NCBI GenBank assembly: GCA_002422685.1
Contig: DITC01000056.1
Coordinates: forward strand, 38,533 to 102,532
Direction of reading: 5' to 3'
From: Thauera sp. UBA6194
GTDB taxonomy: Bacteria > Pseudomonadota > Gammaproteobacteria > Burkholderiales > Rhodocyclaceae
Length of the DNA stretch: 64,000 nt
The notes beneath the pieces are model-generated. The model had not been told where the DNA came from. It did no database searches and was given only the letters and a program-made list of their open reading frames with translations. This document shows, piece after piece, positions 1 to 8,405 of the stretch. Positions within the stretch are counted from its first letter, which is position 1, and each line of letters opens with the position of its first letter. The position numbers were made by a program, and so were the translations under genes.

Positions 1-23
1 TTCGAGCCCAGGTCGGGGAGCCA
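1..23 (+). tRNA. tRNA-Asn, 3' end only
   Basis: The window opens inside a tRNA: a seven-base T loop (TTCGAGC), the 3' half of the T stem (CCAGG), the 3' acceptor strand (TCGGGGA), discriminator G and an encoded CCA. The acceptor strand implies a 5' strand TCCCCGA, which fits betaproteobacterial tRNA-Asn(GTT). The anticodon is outside the window, so the isotype is inferred. Confidence 0.8.
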
Positions 24-33
24 GCATCACCAA

Positions 34-70
34 GCAAAAAGCCAATCCTTCGGGGTTGGCTTTTTGCTTT
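34..70 (+). terminator. Rho-independent terminator after tRNA-Asn
   Basis: A 12-bp perfect stem (34-45 with 56-67) is extended inward by a wobble pair and two C-G pairs closing a TTCG tetraloop at 49-52. The 3' arm carries a T-run. C(UUCG)G is one of the most stable RNA tetraloops. It ends the tRNA transcript 10 bases after the CCA. Confidence 0.9.
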
Positions 71-213
71 TCTGCAAGGCTCCCACTGTGCGCAGGATAC
101 CCCCGCGTGCAGAGGGCACGACCCGGGCCGTGCACTCCCGGGTGTAAAGTATCGGCCATGACGAGATGCGGGATGCGCCGCCGTGGCGCGGCCCCGCCCG
201 GGAGGAACTCGAC

Positions 214-846
214 ATGCAGCGCTTGCGAAACACGACCATTGCCTGCTCCGCCCTGCTCTGCGCGCTGATGCTGCAGGGCTGCACCACGGCGCGCATGACC
301 AGCCAGTGGCACGACAACAGCCATGGGGCCGGCCTGCCTGCGGGCAGCCGCGTACTCGTGGTCTGCCAGACCGGCGAGCAGACCCTGCGCCGCCTGTGCG
401 AGGACGGCTGGAGCGAGCGCATGCGGGCCGAGGGCCTGACCGCCGTGCGCGGCTACGGCCTGCCCGGCGTGTCGTCCGACCCCGCGCCCCGCCCCGAGCA
501 GGCGCTGCAGGCGGCGCGCGCCAGCAACAGCGCCGCGCTGATCGTGATGAAGCTGGCTTCGGCCGGCTACACGGTGGCGGCGCCCGGAGCCCAGGTGGGC
601 GTCGGCATCGGCGGTGGGAGCGGCGGATTCAGCTATGGCGGGATCGGGATCTCGCTGCCGATCGGTGGCAGCGCGACGACGCGTCCGGGCCTGGCCAGCG
701 ACACCACGCTCACCGACAGCGCGAGCGGCGTCGTGGTGTGGTCGGGCGGCGCCAGCTCGCATGCCAACACCAATGCGGCCGGCCAGCTCGAGGCGCTCAC
801 ACGGGTCACCGTCGACGCCATGAAGCGGTCCGGGCTTCTGCGCTGA
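214..846 (+). CDS. Putative outer-membrane or periplasmic lipoprotein
   Basis: A 210-residue protein of unknown function. The chosen ATG follows a GGAGG at 201-205; an in-frame ATG at 166 lacks a ribosome site and would put charged residues before the signal. The N-terminus is a type II signal peptide: Arg-rich n-region, hydrophobic core and lipobox LMLQGC, so the mature protein is probably lipid-anchored. A Gly/Ser-rich stretch lies near residues 125-160. It is followed 9 bases later by the DUF2238 gene, probably co-transcribed. No catalytic motif is evident. Lipoprotein status is well supported; the function is not known. Confidence 0.75.
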   Translation: MQRLRNTTIACSALLCALMLQGCTTARMTSQWHDNSHGAGLPAGSRVLVVCQTGEQTLRRLCEDGWSERMRAEGLTAVRGYGLPGVSSDPAPRPEQALQAARASNSAALIVMKLASAGYTVAAPGAQVGVGIGGGSGGFSYGGIGISLPIGGSATTRPGLASDTTLTDSASGVVVWSGGASSHANTNAAGQLEALTRVTVDAMKRSGLLR

Positions 847-855
847 GGCCGCGCG

Positions 856-1476
856 ATGCAGCCCTCGATCCGGCTACCGCTCATCCTGCTGCTGATCGTC
901 CTGGCCGCCCTCGCCGCCTCGGGCATCGCGCCCCACGACCGCGGCGTGTGGTGGGCCGAGGTCATGCCGGTGCTGATCGCGGCGCCCATCGTGGTGGCAA
1001 CGGCGCGACGGTTCCCGCTCACCCCGCTCGCCTACGCCCTCATCGCCTTCTTCTCGCTGATCCTGGTCCTCGGCGGCGCCTACACCTATGCGCGCGTGCC
1101 GATCGGCTTTGCGGTGCAGGACTGGTTCGACCTGGCGCGCAACCCCTACGACCGCTTCGGCCACTTCTTCCAGGGCGTCACCCCGGCCATCCTCGGCCGC
1201 GAGCTGCTGCTGCGCACCTCGCCGCTGCGCCCGGGCAAGTGGCTGTTTGCCCTCTTGTCGCTGAGCTGCATCGGCATCAGCGCCTTGTACGAGTTGGTGG
1301 AGTGGGCCGCGGCCGAGCTGTGGGCCGGCGGCGCGGTGGAGTTCGTGGGCATGCAGGGCGACCCCTGGGACGCGCAGGCCGACATGCTGATGGCGCTGCT
1401 GGGGGCGATGCTGGCGCAGGCGCTGCTCGGCCGGATGCACGACCGCCAGCTCGCCCAGCTGAGCCTTCGCCGCTGA
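856..1476 (+). CDS. DUF2238 (YjdF-like) integral membrane protein
   Basis: A 206-residue inner-membrane protein with about five to six hydrophobic segments. The region reading NPYDRFGHFFQG and the later ALYELVEWAA are hallmark conserved stretches of the DUF2238/YjdF family, followed by the family's QGDPWDAQADM segment before the last membrane helix. Length matches the family. The biochemical role of the family is not established. It is tightly linked to the upstream lipoprotein gene and ends before a long GC hairpin. Confidence 0.8.
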   Translation: MQPSIRLPLILLLIVLAALAASGIAPHDRGVWWAEVMPVLIAAPIVVATARRFPLTPLAYALIAFFSLILVLGGAYTYARVPIGFAVQDWFDLARNPYDRFGHFFQGVTPAILGRELLLRTSPLRPGKWLFALLSLSCIGISALYELVEWAAAELWAGGAVEFVGMQGDPWDAQADMLMALLGAMLAQALLGRMHDRQLAQLSLRR

Positions 1477-1507
1477 CCCGGGACGATCAAGCCGCCCGGT
1501 GCGCAGC

Positions 1508-1540
1508 GCGCGCCCGCCCTGAACGACGGGGCGGGCGCGC
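1508..1540. terminator. GC-rich hairpin between convergent genes
   Basis: Perfect 12-bp inverted repeat (1508-1519 with 1529-1540) with a 9-base loop, sitting between the convergent yjdF-like and lon-like genes. There is no T-run on either side, so it may block transcription in both directions only weakly. Confidence 0.45.
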
Positions 1541-1544
1541 CGCG

Positions 1545-3974
1545 TCAGACCGCGTGCCGACGCCGATGCTGGCGCGCGCCGGCTGAGCCTTCCGGGTCCG
1601 AATGCGCGTTGCGCGCCGCCGTCATCTCCGCGAGTACGGTGGCGACCTTGTGGTTGAGCGTGCCCTTGGGAATGACACCCTTGGCATCGGGTTCGCCCGC
1701 TTCCACGCCGGTCAGCACCGACATCGCCTGATCCACGGTCTTCACCGAGTGGATGTGGAACAGCCCATCGGCCGCCGCCTGCACCACGTCCTCGCGCAGC
1801 ATCAGGTGACGCATGCTCGCGGCCGGAATCACCACCCCGTGCGAGCCGTCCAGGCCGCGTGCCTTGCACAGGTCGTAGAAGCCCTCGATCTTCTCGTTCA
1901 CGCCGCCGATCACCTGCACCTCGCCGAACTGGTTCACCGAACCGGTGATCGCGAAGCGCTGCTGGATCGGGATCTGCGTCAGCGCCGACAGCAGCGCGCA
2001 CAGCTCAGCGAGCGAGGCCGAGTCGCCCTCGACCGGCGCGTACGACTGCTCGAACACCAGGCTCGCCGACAAGGACAGCGGCTGGTGACGCGCGTAACGT
2101 GCGGCGAGGAAGGCCGACAGGATCAGCACGCCCTTGGAGTGGATCGCGCCCCCGAGCTCGGTCTCGCGCTCGATGTCGACCACGTCGCCCTCGCCCATGC
2201 GCACGGTGGCGGTGATGCGCACCGGATGGCCGAAGCGCTCGCCGGCGAGCTCGATCACGACCAGGCCGTTGATCTGGCCGGCGCGCTCGCCGTCGGTGGA
2301 GATCAGCGTCGTGCCGTCGAGGATGGATTCGAGCACGCGCGTGGGATAGCGGTCAGCGCGACGCTTGCGCGCGGCCAGCGCGTCTTCGACTTCGGCGCGA
2401 CCGGTCGCAGCCAGACCCTTGCCGCGCGCATGAAAATCCGCCTCGCGCATCAGGTCCGACAGCGAGCGCGTGTTCAGCGACAGGCGCCCTGAATCGTCCG
2501 CCAGCCGCGACGCCTCCTCGACCAGGCGCGCCACGCCTTCGCGATGAAAGGGCAGCAGCTTCGCGCCGCGCGCGAGCAGCGCCATCAGGCGCGCGTACTC
2601 GCATTCGGTCTCGGGCGTGCGTGGCAGATCGTCATCGAAGTCGGCCGCCACCTTGAACAGGTCGGCGAAGTCCGGGTCGTGCTCCATGAGCAGGTAGTAG
2701 ACCTCGCGATCGCCGATCAGCACCACCTTGAGCGCGCTCGGCAGAGCCTCGGGCTCCAGCGTCAGCGCACCGCTCCAGCCCTGCGCCTCGGCGGGCGGCT
2801 CGATACGGATCTCACCCGCACGCAGGCAGCGCTTGAGGCCTTCCCACGCGTAGGGCTGGGAGAGCAGGCGCTCGGCGTCGAGCACCAGATAGCCGCCATT
2901 GGCGCGGTGCAAGGCGCCGGCGCGGATCAGGTTGAAGTGGCTGACCTGGTTGCCCTGCTGCACGACGTGCTCGATGCGCCCGATCAGGTTACCGTAGCCG
3001 GGGTTGTTCTCGAATACGACCGGCGCGCCCTGCGAGGCCGAGTGGTCGACCAGCAGCTTGACCTGGTAGCGGTGGTAGCGGGTGTTCTCCTCGGGATCGG
3101 CGCCGTCCTCCTCGTCTTCCTCGAGCATCATGCCCTTGATCGCGCTGTCGAGTACATCGCGCTCCACCGCGTCGATGAAGGCGAGCACGTCCTGCAAGTC
3201 TTCGTGTGTCTCGCGCACACCGCGCAGCAGGTGCGCCACCGCGGGGCCGAGCACCTCGCGCTCCGCGCGCTCGATGGATTCGCGCACCGACTTGCGCCAG
3301 CCCGGAAAATCGTTGAGCAGGTCCTCGAGCCGGTCGCTCCAGGCGCCGACACGCGCCTCGATCGCCTTGCGCTCGTCCTCGGGGAGCGCCTCGAAGACCT
3401 CGGGCGACATCGCCTCCTCACCCTTGGTCGGGGCGAAGACGAAGCCTTCCGGCGTTTGCAGCAGCGAGATGTTCTCGGCCGCACAGGCCTGGCCGAGCTC
3501 GCGCAGCGCCGCCTCCTCGCGGGCCTTGTGTGCGTTCTGCAGCGCCTCGACGCGGTCTACATGGGCCTCGCTGTCGAGCGCGGCCTGCAGCGCCGGCCCC
3601 AGGTCGCGGATGAAGGTCTGCATGCACGCGCGCAGCGCGGAGCCGCGCCCCGCGGGCACGGCAAGCAACTTGGGTTTGAGCGGCTCGTCGAAGTTGTGCA
3701 GATAGCACAGGTCGGGCGGCACCGGCTCGCTCGCGGCGCGCTCGCGCAGCAGACGGAAGGTGGTGGCGTGCTTGCCGGTGCCCGTGTCGCCGAACACGAA
3801 GACGTGATAGCCGGTGTGCCCCATGGCCAGACCAAAGCGGATGGCCTCGACGGCACGCTCCTGGCCAAGGTCGCCGGCATGGTCGGCAAGGGATTCGGTG
3901 GTTTCGAAAGTGAAGCAGGCAGGGTCGCACTGCTTGCGCAGCGCCGTCGCCGGCAGCGGCACATGATCGGCCAT
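1545..3974 (-). CDS. Lon-like ATP-dependent serine protease (LonB/YcbZ type)
   Basis: An 809-residue AAA+ protease of the Lon-related family that lacks the classical LonA N-terminal domain. The P-loop is GDTGTGKH at residues 62-69; the residue after the Lys is His rather than the usual Ser/Thr. A coiled, charged insertion follows. The C-terminal peptidase domain has the Ser-Lys dyad: Ser652 in GDSAS and Lys695 in NEKIEG, 43 residues apart, exactly the spacing of Ser679/Lys722 in E. coli Lon. The start is the ATG preceded by AGGAGA. Longer in-frame starts extend into non-conserved sequence. Expected cytoplasmic role is protein quality control; substrates unknown. Confidence 0.9.
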   Translation of the reverse strand: MADHVPLPATALRKQCDPACFTFETTESLADHAGDLGQERAVEAIRFGLAMGHTGYHVFVFGDTGTGKHATTFRLLRERAASEPVPPDLCYLHNFDEPLKPKLLAVPAGRGSALRACMQTFIRDLGPALQAALDSEAHVDRVEALQNAHKAREEAALRELGQACAAENISLLQTPEGFVFAPTKGEEAMSPEVFEALPEDERKAIEARVGAWSDRLEDLLNDFPGWRKSVRESIERAEREVLGPAVAHLLRGVRETHEDLQDVLAFIDAVERDVLDSAIKGMMLEEDEEDGADPEENTRYHRYQVKLLVDHSASQGAPVVFENNPGYGNLIGRIEHVVQQGNQVSHFNLIRAGALHRANGGYLVLDAERLLSQPYAWEGLKRCLRAGEIRIEPPAEAQGWSGALTLEPEALPSALKVVLIGDREVYYLLMEHDPDFADLFKVAADFDDDLPRTPETECEYARLMALLARGAKLLPFHREGVARLVEEASRLADDSGRLSLNTRSLSDLMREADFHARGKGLAATGRAEVEDALAARKRRADRYPTRVLESILDGTTLISTDGERAGQINGLVVIELAGERFGHPVRITATVRMGEGDVVDIERETELGGAIHSKGVLILSAFLAARYARHQPLSLSASLVFEQSYAPVEGDSASLAELCALLSALTQIPIQQRFAITGSVNQFGEVQVIGGVNEKIEGFYDLCKARGLDGSHGVVIPAASMRHLMLREDVVQAAADGLFHIHSVKTVDQAMSVLTGVEAGEPDAKGVIPKGTLNHKVATVLAEMTAARNAHSDPEGSAGARQHRRRHAV

Positions 3975-4142
3975 GTTTGATTCTTCTCCTGATGCCGGAT
4001 CGGTCCGGAGCGCAATGATACACCCCGTGCCACGGCCGCCCTGCCCCGGGACGCACGCCACGCCCGGGCCGGCGCCGCGAACCGCGCCTTGCATCGCGTT
4101 GTCCATGTGTCGATAATCCCGCAACTCAAACGGCTGCAGACC

Positions 4143-5222
4143 ATGAAAGTCATACCGCTCCAGCTGGCCGCCGCGCCCCTCGATCTGCCCGACCCCAGCC
4201 TGCGCCCGGCCGCGGGCGAGCCGCTTGCGGACCGACGCGGGCGCCAGGTCCGCGACCTGCGCATCTCGGTGACCGATCGCTGCAACTTCCGCTGCGTGTA
4301 TTGCATGCCGCGCGAGGTGTTCGGCCACGACTACCCCTTCCTGCCCCGGCGCGAGCTGCTCAGCTTCGAGGAGATCCTGCGCGTGGCGCGGCTCTTCGTC
4401 GAACGCGGCGTGCGCAAGATCCGCATCACCGGCGGCGAGCCCCTGCTGCGCAAGGACGTCGAGCGCCTGATCGAGATGCTCGCCGGGCTACCCGGCGTCG
4501 AGGTCACGCTCACCACCAACGGCGTGCTGCTGCCCAAGCTCGCGCAGCGCCTCAAGGACGCTGGCCTGCACCGCGTCACGGTGAGCCTAGACGCGCTGGA
4601 CGACGCGCTGTTCCGGCGCATGAACGACGCCGACTACCCGGTCGAGAAGGTGCTCGAAGGCATCGAGGCGGCAAGGTCGGTCGGCCTCGGGCCGATCAAG
4701 GTCAACATGGTGGTCAAGCGCGGCACCAACGACTGCGACATCGAAGCCATGGCCCGCCACTTCCGCCACAGCGGCCACATCCTGCGCTTCATCGAGTTCA
4801 TGGACGTGGGCGCCTCCAATGGCTGGAAGATGGACGAGGTGCTGCCCTCGCGCGATGTGGTCGCGCGCATCGACCGCCTGTTCCCGCTCGAACCGATCGA
4901 CCCCAACTACGTGGGCGAGGTCGCCGAGCGCTGGCGCTACAAGGACGGCGCGGGCGAGGTCGGCGTGATCTCCTCGGTCACCCAGGCGTTCTGCGCCACC
5001 TGCACGCGCATCCGCCTGTCGACCGAAGGCCAGCTCTACACCTGCCTGTTCGCGCAGCAAGGCCACGACCTGCGCACGCTGCTGCGCCAGGGCGCCGACG
5101 ACGCCCAGCTCGATGCGGTGATCGCCAAAGTGTGGCAAAACCGCGAAGACCGCTACTCGGAGATCCGCACCGCCGAGACCGCCGCTTTGCGCAAGATCGA
5201 GATGTCCTACATCGGCGGCTAG
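4143..5222 (+). CDS. moaA: GTP 3',8-cyclase MoaA (molybdopterin step 1)
   Basis: Radical SAM enzyme of 359 residues that turns GTP into 3',8-cyclo-GTP, the first step of molybdenum cofactor synthesis with MoaC. The N-terminal 4Fe-4S cluster ligands are C47, C51 and C54 in CNFRCVYC; ITGGEP is the SAM-binding motif. A second C-terminal cluster is marked by CATC and a later Cys near LYTCLF. The protein ends in Gly-Gly, which is functionally required in MoaA. The chosen ATG has no strong ribosome site; a TTG at 4089 would add 18 non-conserved residues. The gene is alone here; moaE, moaD and moeA lie 57 kb away in the same window. Confidence 0.95.
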   Translation: MKVIPLQLAAAPLDLPDPSLRPAAGEPLADRRGRQVRDLRISVTDRCNFRCVYCMPREVFGHDYPFLPRRELLSFEEILRVARLFVERGVRKIRITGGEPLLRKDVERLIEMLAGLPGVEVTLTTNGVLLPKLAQRLKDAGLHRVTVSLDALDDALFRRMNDADYPVEKVLEGIEAARSVGLGPIKVNMVVKRGTNDCDIEAMARHFRHSGHILRFIEFMDVGASNGWKMDEVLPSRDVVARIDRLFPLEPIDPNYVGEVAERWRYKDGAGEVGVISSVTQAFCATCTRIRLSTEGQLYTCLFAQQGHDLRTLLRQGADDAQLDAVIAKVWQNREDRYSEIRTAETAALRKIEMSYIGG

Positions 5223-5229
5223 GACACAG

Positions 5230-5284
5230 GTGCGGGCCGACACGCTGCGCGCAGGCCCAAGCCCGCGCGCGCCCGGGCCCGCAC
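5230..5284. terminator. Possible terminator between moaA and yceI
   Basis: A 9-bp inverted repeat, GTGCGGGCC at 5230-5238 with GGCCCGCAC at 5276-5284, encloses further GC-rich self-complementary sequence. It lies between convergent genes and has no T-run. Weak support. Confidence 0.3.
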
Positions 5285-5293
5285 ACGCCGCGC

Positions 5294-5917
5294 TCAGTCC
5301 TGCATGGCCTCGAACTCGAAGCTCAGCAGCACCTCGTCGCCGACCATGCCGCGAGCGACACCGTAATCCATGCCCCACTGGCTGCGCTGCAGGCTGGCGC
5401 GCGCCGAGATGCCCAGGGTGTGCTTGCGATGGCCGAAGGGGTAGACCGCCGCCTTGTTCAGCGACACCTCCAGCGTCACCGGATGAGTCTGCCCGAGCAA
5501 CGTGAGCGTGCCGCTCAGGCGGCCATCGAGCCGCCCGTCGTTCTCCATCACCGGCTCGAATCCGCTCGCCTCGAAGACGATCTCGGGGTGACGATCGGCA
5601 TCGAGAAAATCGCTGTCGCGCACATGACGGTCGCGCGCCTCGTGGTTGCTGAACACGCTCTGCGCCGCCACCACCACGCGCCCCGACGACAGCGTCCGCG
5701 TGGCCTCGTCATACACGAAGCTGCCGCTCCCCTTCAGGAACATGCCGATCACGTCCGCATAGCCCAGGTGATCGACCTGGAAGCCGATCGAGAAGTGGTC
5801 GGGATCGATCGTGTAGCTGCGCGGCTCGGCCCAGGCCGGCCCGGCCCCGCTTGCAGCCAGGAGCACGCCCGCGACAAGCAGCGGACGCACGGCAAAAAAC
5901 GACTTTCGGCTTCTCAT
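5294..5917 (-). CDS. YceI-family periplasmic lipocalin-like protein
   Basis: A 207-residue exported protein. A Sec signal peptide with AWA cleavage motif precedes the YceI domain, recognisable from YTIDPDHFSIGFQVDHLG, the middle RDSDFLDADRHPEIVF and the end GDEVLLSFEFEA. YceI domains are beta-barrels that bind isoprenoid or other hydrophobic ligands; the ligand here is unknown. The start follows GGAGGAG at a good distance. It is convergent with moaA and lies just downstream of the CDP-alcohol phosphatidyltransferase gene on the same strand (59-base gap). Confidence 0.9.
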   Translation of the reverse strand: MRSRKSFFAVRPLLVAGVLLAASGAGPAWAEPRSYTIDPDHFSIGFQVDHLGYADVIGMFLKGSGSFVYDEATRTLSSGRVVVAAQSVFSNHEARDRHVRDSDFLDADRHPEIVFEASGFEPVMENDGRLDGRLSGTLTLLGQTHPVTLEVSLNKAAVYPFGHRKHTLGISARASLQRSQWGMDYGVARGMVGDEVLLSFEFEAMQD

Positions 5918-5976
5918 GATGTCTCCTCCATTGGGTTTGCTCCCCTTGCATGCGCTTCATGCAAGGCACTTGCACC

Positions 5977-6729
5977 TCAGCTTGCTGCCGCCTGCCCGCC
6001 ACGTTCGCGGTGCACGAACAACCAGCGCACATCCGCCGCGAACGAGCCCGCCAGCAGCACCAACGCCAGCGCCAGCAGCGGCGCCGCCATGCGCGCATCC
6101 ACCTGCGGCAACAGGCACAACAGCAGGCTGGCGACCTGCCACACACACACCAGCTTGCGCCGCCCGCGCTCCGGCAGCGGCGCATCGAGCCAGGGCCAGA
6201 CGCGCATCGCGGCGACGAAGGCATAGCGCATCGCACCGATCGCGAGCACCCAGTGCCCGGCCTTGCCCATCGACAGCAGATGCACGCACAGCACCAGAAT
6301 CAGGAAGGCGTCGAGCTCCATGTCGAAGCGCGCACCGAAGGCACTGGCGCAGCGACAGCGGCGCGCCACCCAGCCGTCGACGCCATCGAGCGCAAGCGCC
6401 ACCCCCGCCACCAGCGCCACCCACAGCGCGTGCTGCTGCACCCACGCCGGCACCACGAGCGCCCCGGCCACCATCGCCACCAGCACCGCGCGCCCCAGGG
6501 TCACCCGGTTTGCGGGGCCGAGCGTGGTGCGCAGGTCCGGCCAGCGGGACAGCGCCAGCGCGGCGACGGCGAGCAGCACGCCCGCCGCCGCCCACCCCGC
6601 CCGACCGGGCAGGCCGAGCCAGGCCGCCGCGAACACCGACACGACCCCCAGCCCCCCGAGCGCCGCCGCGACCTCCATCAGCGCAACCGGCCAGGCTCCA
6701 CGCCGGGTATCCCGCACGCCCTGCTTCAT
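5977..6729 (-). CDS. CDP-alcohol phosphatidyltransferase family protein
   Basis: A 250-residue membrane enzyme. It carries the family signature D-G-x2-A-R-x8-G-x3-D-x3-D, seen as DGVDGWVARR followed by FGARFDMELDA. These Asp residues bind the metals and the CDP-alcohol. About six hydrophobic segments flank it. The family moves a phosphatidyl or phospho-alcohol group from CDP-alcohol to an acceptor alcohol such as glycerol phosphate, inositol or serine; the acceptor cannot be read from sequence. It is divergent from the dehydrogenase gene at 6870 and I place it at the edge of the pterin/pyrimidine cluster. Confidence 0.85.
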   Translation of the reverse strand: MKQGVRDTRRGAWPVALMEVAAALGGLGVVSVFAAAWLGLPGRAGWAAAGVLLAVAALALSRWPDLRTTLGPANRVTLGRAVLVAMVAGALVVPAWVQQHALWVALVAGVALALDGVDGWVARRCRCASAFGARFDMELDAFLILVLCVHLLSMGKAGHWVLAIGAMRYAFVAAMRVWPWLDAPLPERGRRKLVCVWQVASLLLCLLPQVDARMAAPLLALALVLLAGSFAADVRWLFVHRERGGQAAAS

Positions 6730-6869
6730 CGATCATCGCCTCTCATTTCATCCTCCGCGCCGCGGGACGTGCGCGGCGCGCGCCCCTGCTACCATGTTCG
6801 CTTCGATCCTCCTGCGCGGCAAAGGGTTCGCGTCACGCCGCTCACCGCGCCGGATCAACGGAGCTCAGC

Positions 6870-7913
6870 ATGTCCGACCCCAACCTCGCCTTCTGGACGC
6901 TCGCCCCCGGACGCGGCGAACTCCGCCCCGCCGCGCTGCGCCCGCTCGCTGCGGGCGAGGTGCTCGTGCGCAGCGTGTACAGCGCCATCAGCCGCGGCAC
7001 CGAGAGCCTGGTCTTTCGTGGCGAGGTGCCCGCGAGCGAATACCAGCGCATGCGCGCCCCTTTTCAGGAAGGCGACTTCCCCGGGCCGGTCAAGTACGGC
7101 TACATCAGCGTCGGCGTGGTCGAAGACGGCGCCGGCCCCGAGGCCGCGGCGCTGCTCGGCCGCAGCGTGTTCTGCCTGCACCCGCACCAGCAGCGCTACG
7201 TCGTCCCCGCCAGCGCCGTCATTGCCCTTCCCCCAGCGCTGCCACCGGCGCGCGCCGTGCTGGCCGCCAACATGGAGACCGCGATCAACGCCTGCTGGGA
7301 CGGCGCCCCCGCGCTCGGCGAGCGCATCGCAGTGGTCGGCGCGGGCGTGGTCGGCAGCCTGGTCGCATGGCTGTGCGCGCGCATCCCCGGCGCCGAGGTC
7401 GAGCTCATCGACATCGACCCCGGCCGCGCGCAGCTCGCCGATGCGCTCGGCCTCGTCCACCGCCTGCCCGGCGCTGCGCGCGCAGAATGCGACCTCGTCT
7501 TCCACGCCAGCGGCCACGCGGACGGGCTCGCCACCGCGCTCGAACTTGCCGCACACGAGGCCACCGTGATCGAGCTCAGCTGGTACGGCCGCAACAGCGT
7601 GACCGTGCCGCTCGGCGGCGCCTTCCACGCCCGCAGGCTCGCGCTCAAGTCGAGCCAGGTCGGCCACATCCCGCCGCGGCACGCGCCGCGCTGGACATAT
7701 CGCCGACGCATGGAACTTGCGCTGGCGCAGCTCGTCGATCCACGGCTGGACGCGCTCATCAGCGGCGAGACCGCATTCCAGGATCTGCCCGCGCTGATGC
7801 AGCGCCTCGCGCACGCGCCCGCCGGCGCGCTGTGCGAGCGCATCCGCTATCCCGACACCCCGCCCTCGACCGGCACGACCACCGACTCCGGAGACCCCTC
7901 ATGTACAGCCTGA
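6870..7913 (+). CDS. MDR-superfamily dehydrogenase, BchC-like
   Basis: A 347-residue medium-chain dehydrogenase/reductase. The N-terminal GroES-like part has SAISRGTES where classical zinc alcohol dehydrogenases have the zinc-binding Cys, and no structural-zinc Cys cluster is present, so the usual 'zinc-binding' label is doubtful. The Rossmann motif VVGAGVVGS lies mid-protein. The pattern resembles bacteriochlorophyllide dehydrogenase BchC and relatives. The start ATG follows CGGAG. Its 3' end overlaps the PTPS-like gene by 13 bases, so the two are translationally linked. A redox step on the cluster's product is inferred; the substrate is unknown. Confidence 0.8.
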   Translation: MSDPNLAFWTLAPGRGELRPAALRPLAAGEVLVRSVYSAISRGTESLVFRGEVPASEYQRMRAPFQEGDFPGPVKYGYISVGVVEDGAGPEAAALLGRSVFCLHPHQQRYVVPASAVIALPPALPPARAVLAANMETAINACWDGAPALGERIAVVGAGVVGSLVAWLCARIPGAEVELIDIDPGRAQLADALGLVHRLPGAARAECDLVFHASGHADGLATALELAAHEATVIELSWYGRNSVTVPLGGAFHARRLALKSSQVGHIPPRHAPRWTYRRRMELALAQLVDPRLDALISGETAFQDLPALMQRLAHAPAGALCERIRYPDTPPSTGTTTDSGDPSCTA

Positions 7914-8299
7914 CCGTCCGCGACCACATCATGATCGCCCACAGCTTCCAGGGCGCCATCTTCGGCCCGGCACAGCGCGTGCACGGCGCCACCTATCTGG
8001 TCGACGCCTGCTTCCAGCGCAGCGAACTCGACGGCGACGGGCTGGTGGTCGACATCGGCCTCGCCGGCGAGACGCTCAAGGCGGTGCTCGGCGAGCTCAA
8101 CTTTCGCAACCTCGACGACGAACCCGCATTCCGCGGCCAGAACACGACCACCGAGTTCATGGCGCGCGTGATCTTCGAGCGCCTGGCGGCGGCGCTCCGC
8201 GACGGCAAGCTGGGCAGCGGCGCGCAGGGCCTGGAGCGCCTGAAGGTGACGCTGCACGAATCGCACATCGCCTGGGCGAGCTACGAGGGCGCGCTGTGA
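7901..8299 (+). CDS. Divergent 6-pyruvoyl-tetrahydropterin synthase/QueD-like protein
   Basis: A 132-residue protein of the PTPS/QueD (T-fold) family by length and layout: MIAHSF near the N-terminus, HGATYLVD, the NTTTEF acidic-pocket segment, and HESH near the C-terminus. Normal PTPS/QueD enzymes have C-x3-H-G-H, giving the catalytic Cys and two zinc His. Here the same place reads A-Q-R-V-H-G-A, so the Cys and one zinc His are absent. It may bind a pterin or a related ring without standard catalysis, or use different chemistry. The 13-base overlap with the dehydrogenase gene suggests the two proteins act together. Confidence 0.8.
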   Translation: MYSLTVRDHIMIAHSFQGAIFGPAQRVHGATYLVDACFQRSELDGDGLVVDIGLAGETLKAVLGELNFRNLDDEPAFRGQNTTTEFMARVIFERLAAALRDGKLGSGAQGLERLKVTLHESHIAWASYEGAL

Positions 8300-8405
8300 T
8301 GCAGCGCGCGGCGGCGCCTGCCGGCGCGGCCCGCGCACCATCCTGCGCCAGCGCTTCGAAGCAGCGCGCTCACCTGCACGCGCACGCGCGCGGCGAACCG
8401 GCCGC

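Noticed and set aside
3975..4328. N-terminal extension of the Lon-like protease
   Set aside because: The extension overlaps the moaA start region, lacks conservation, and a good ribosome site precedes the ATG at 3974.
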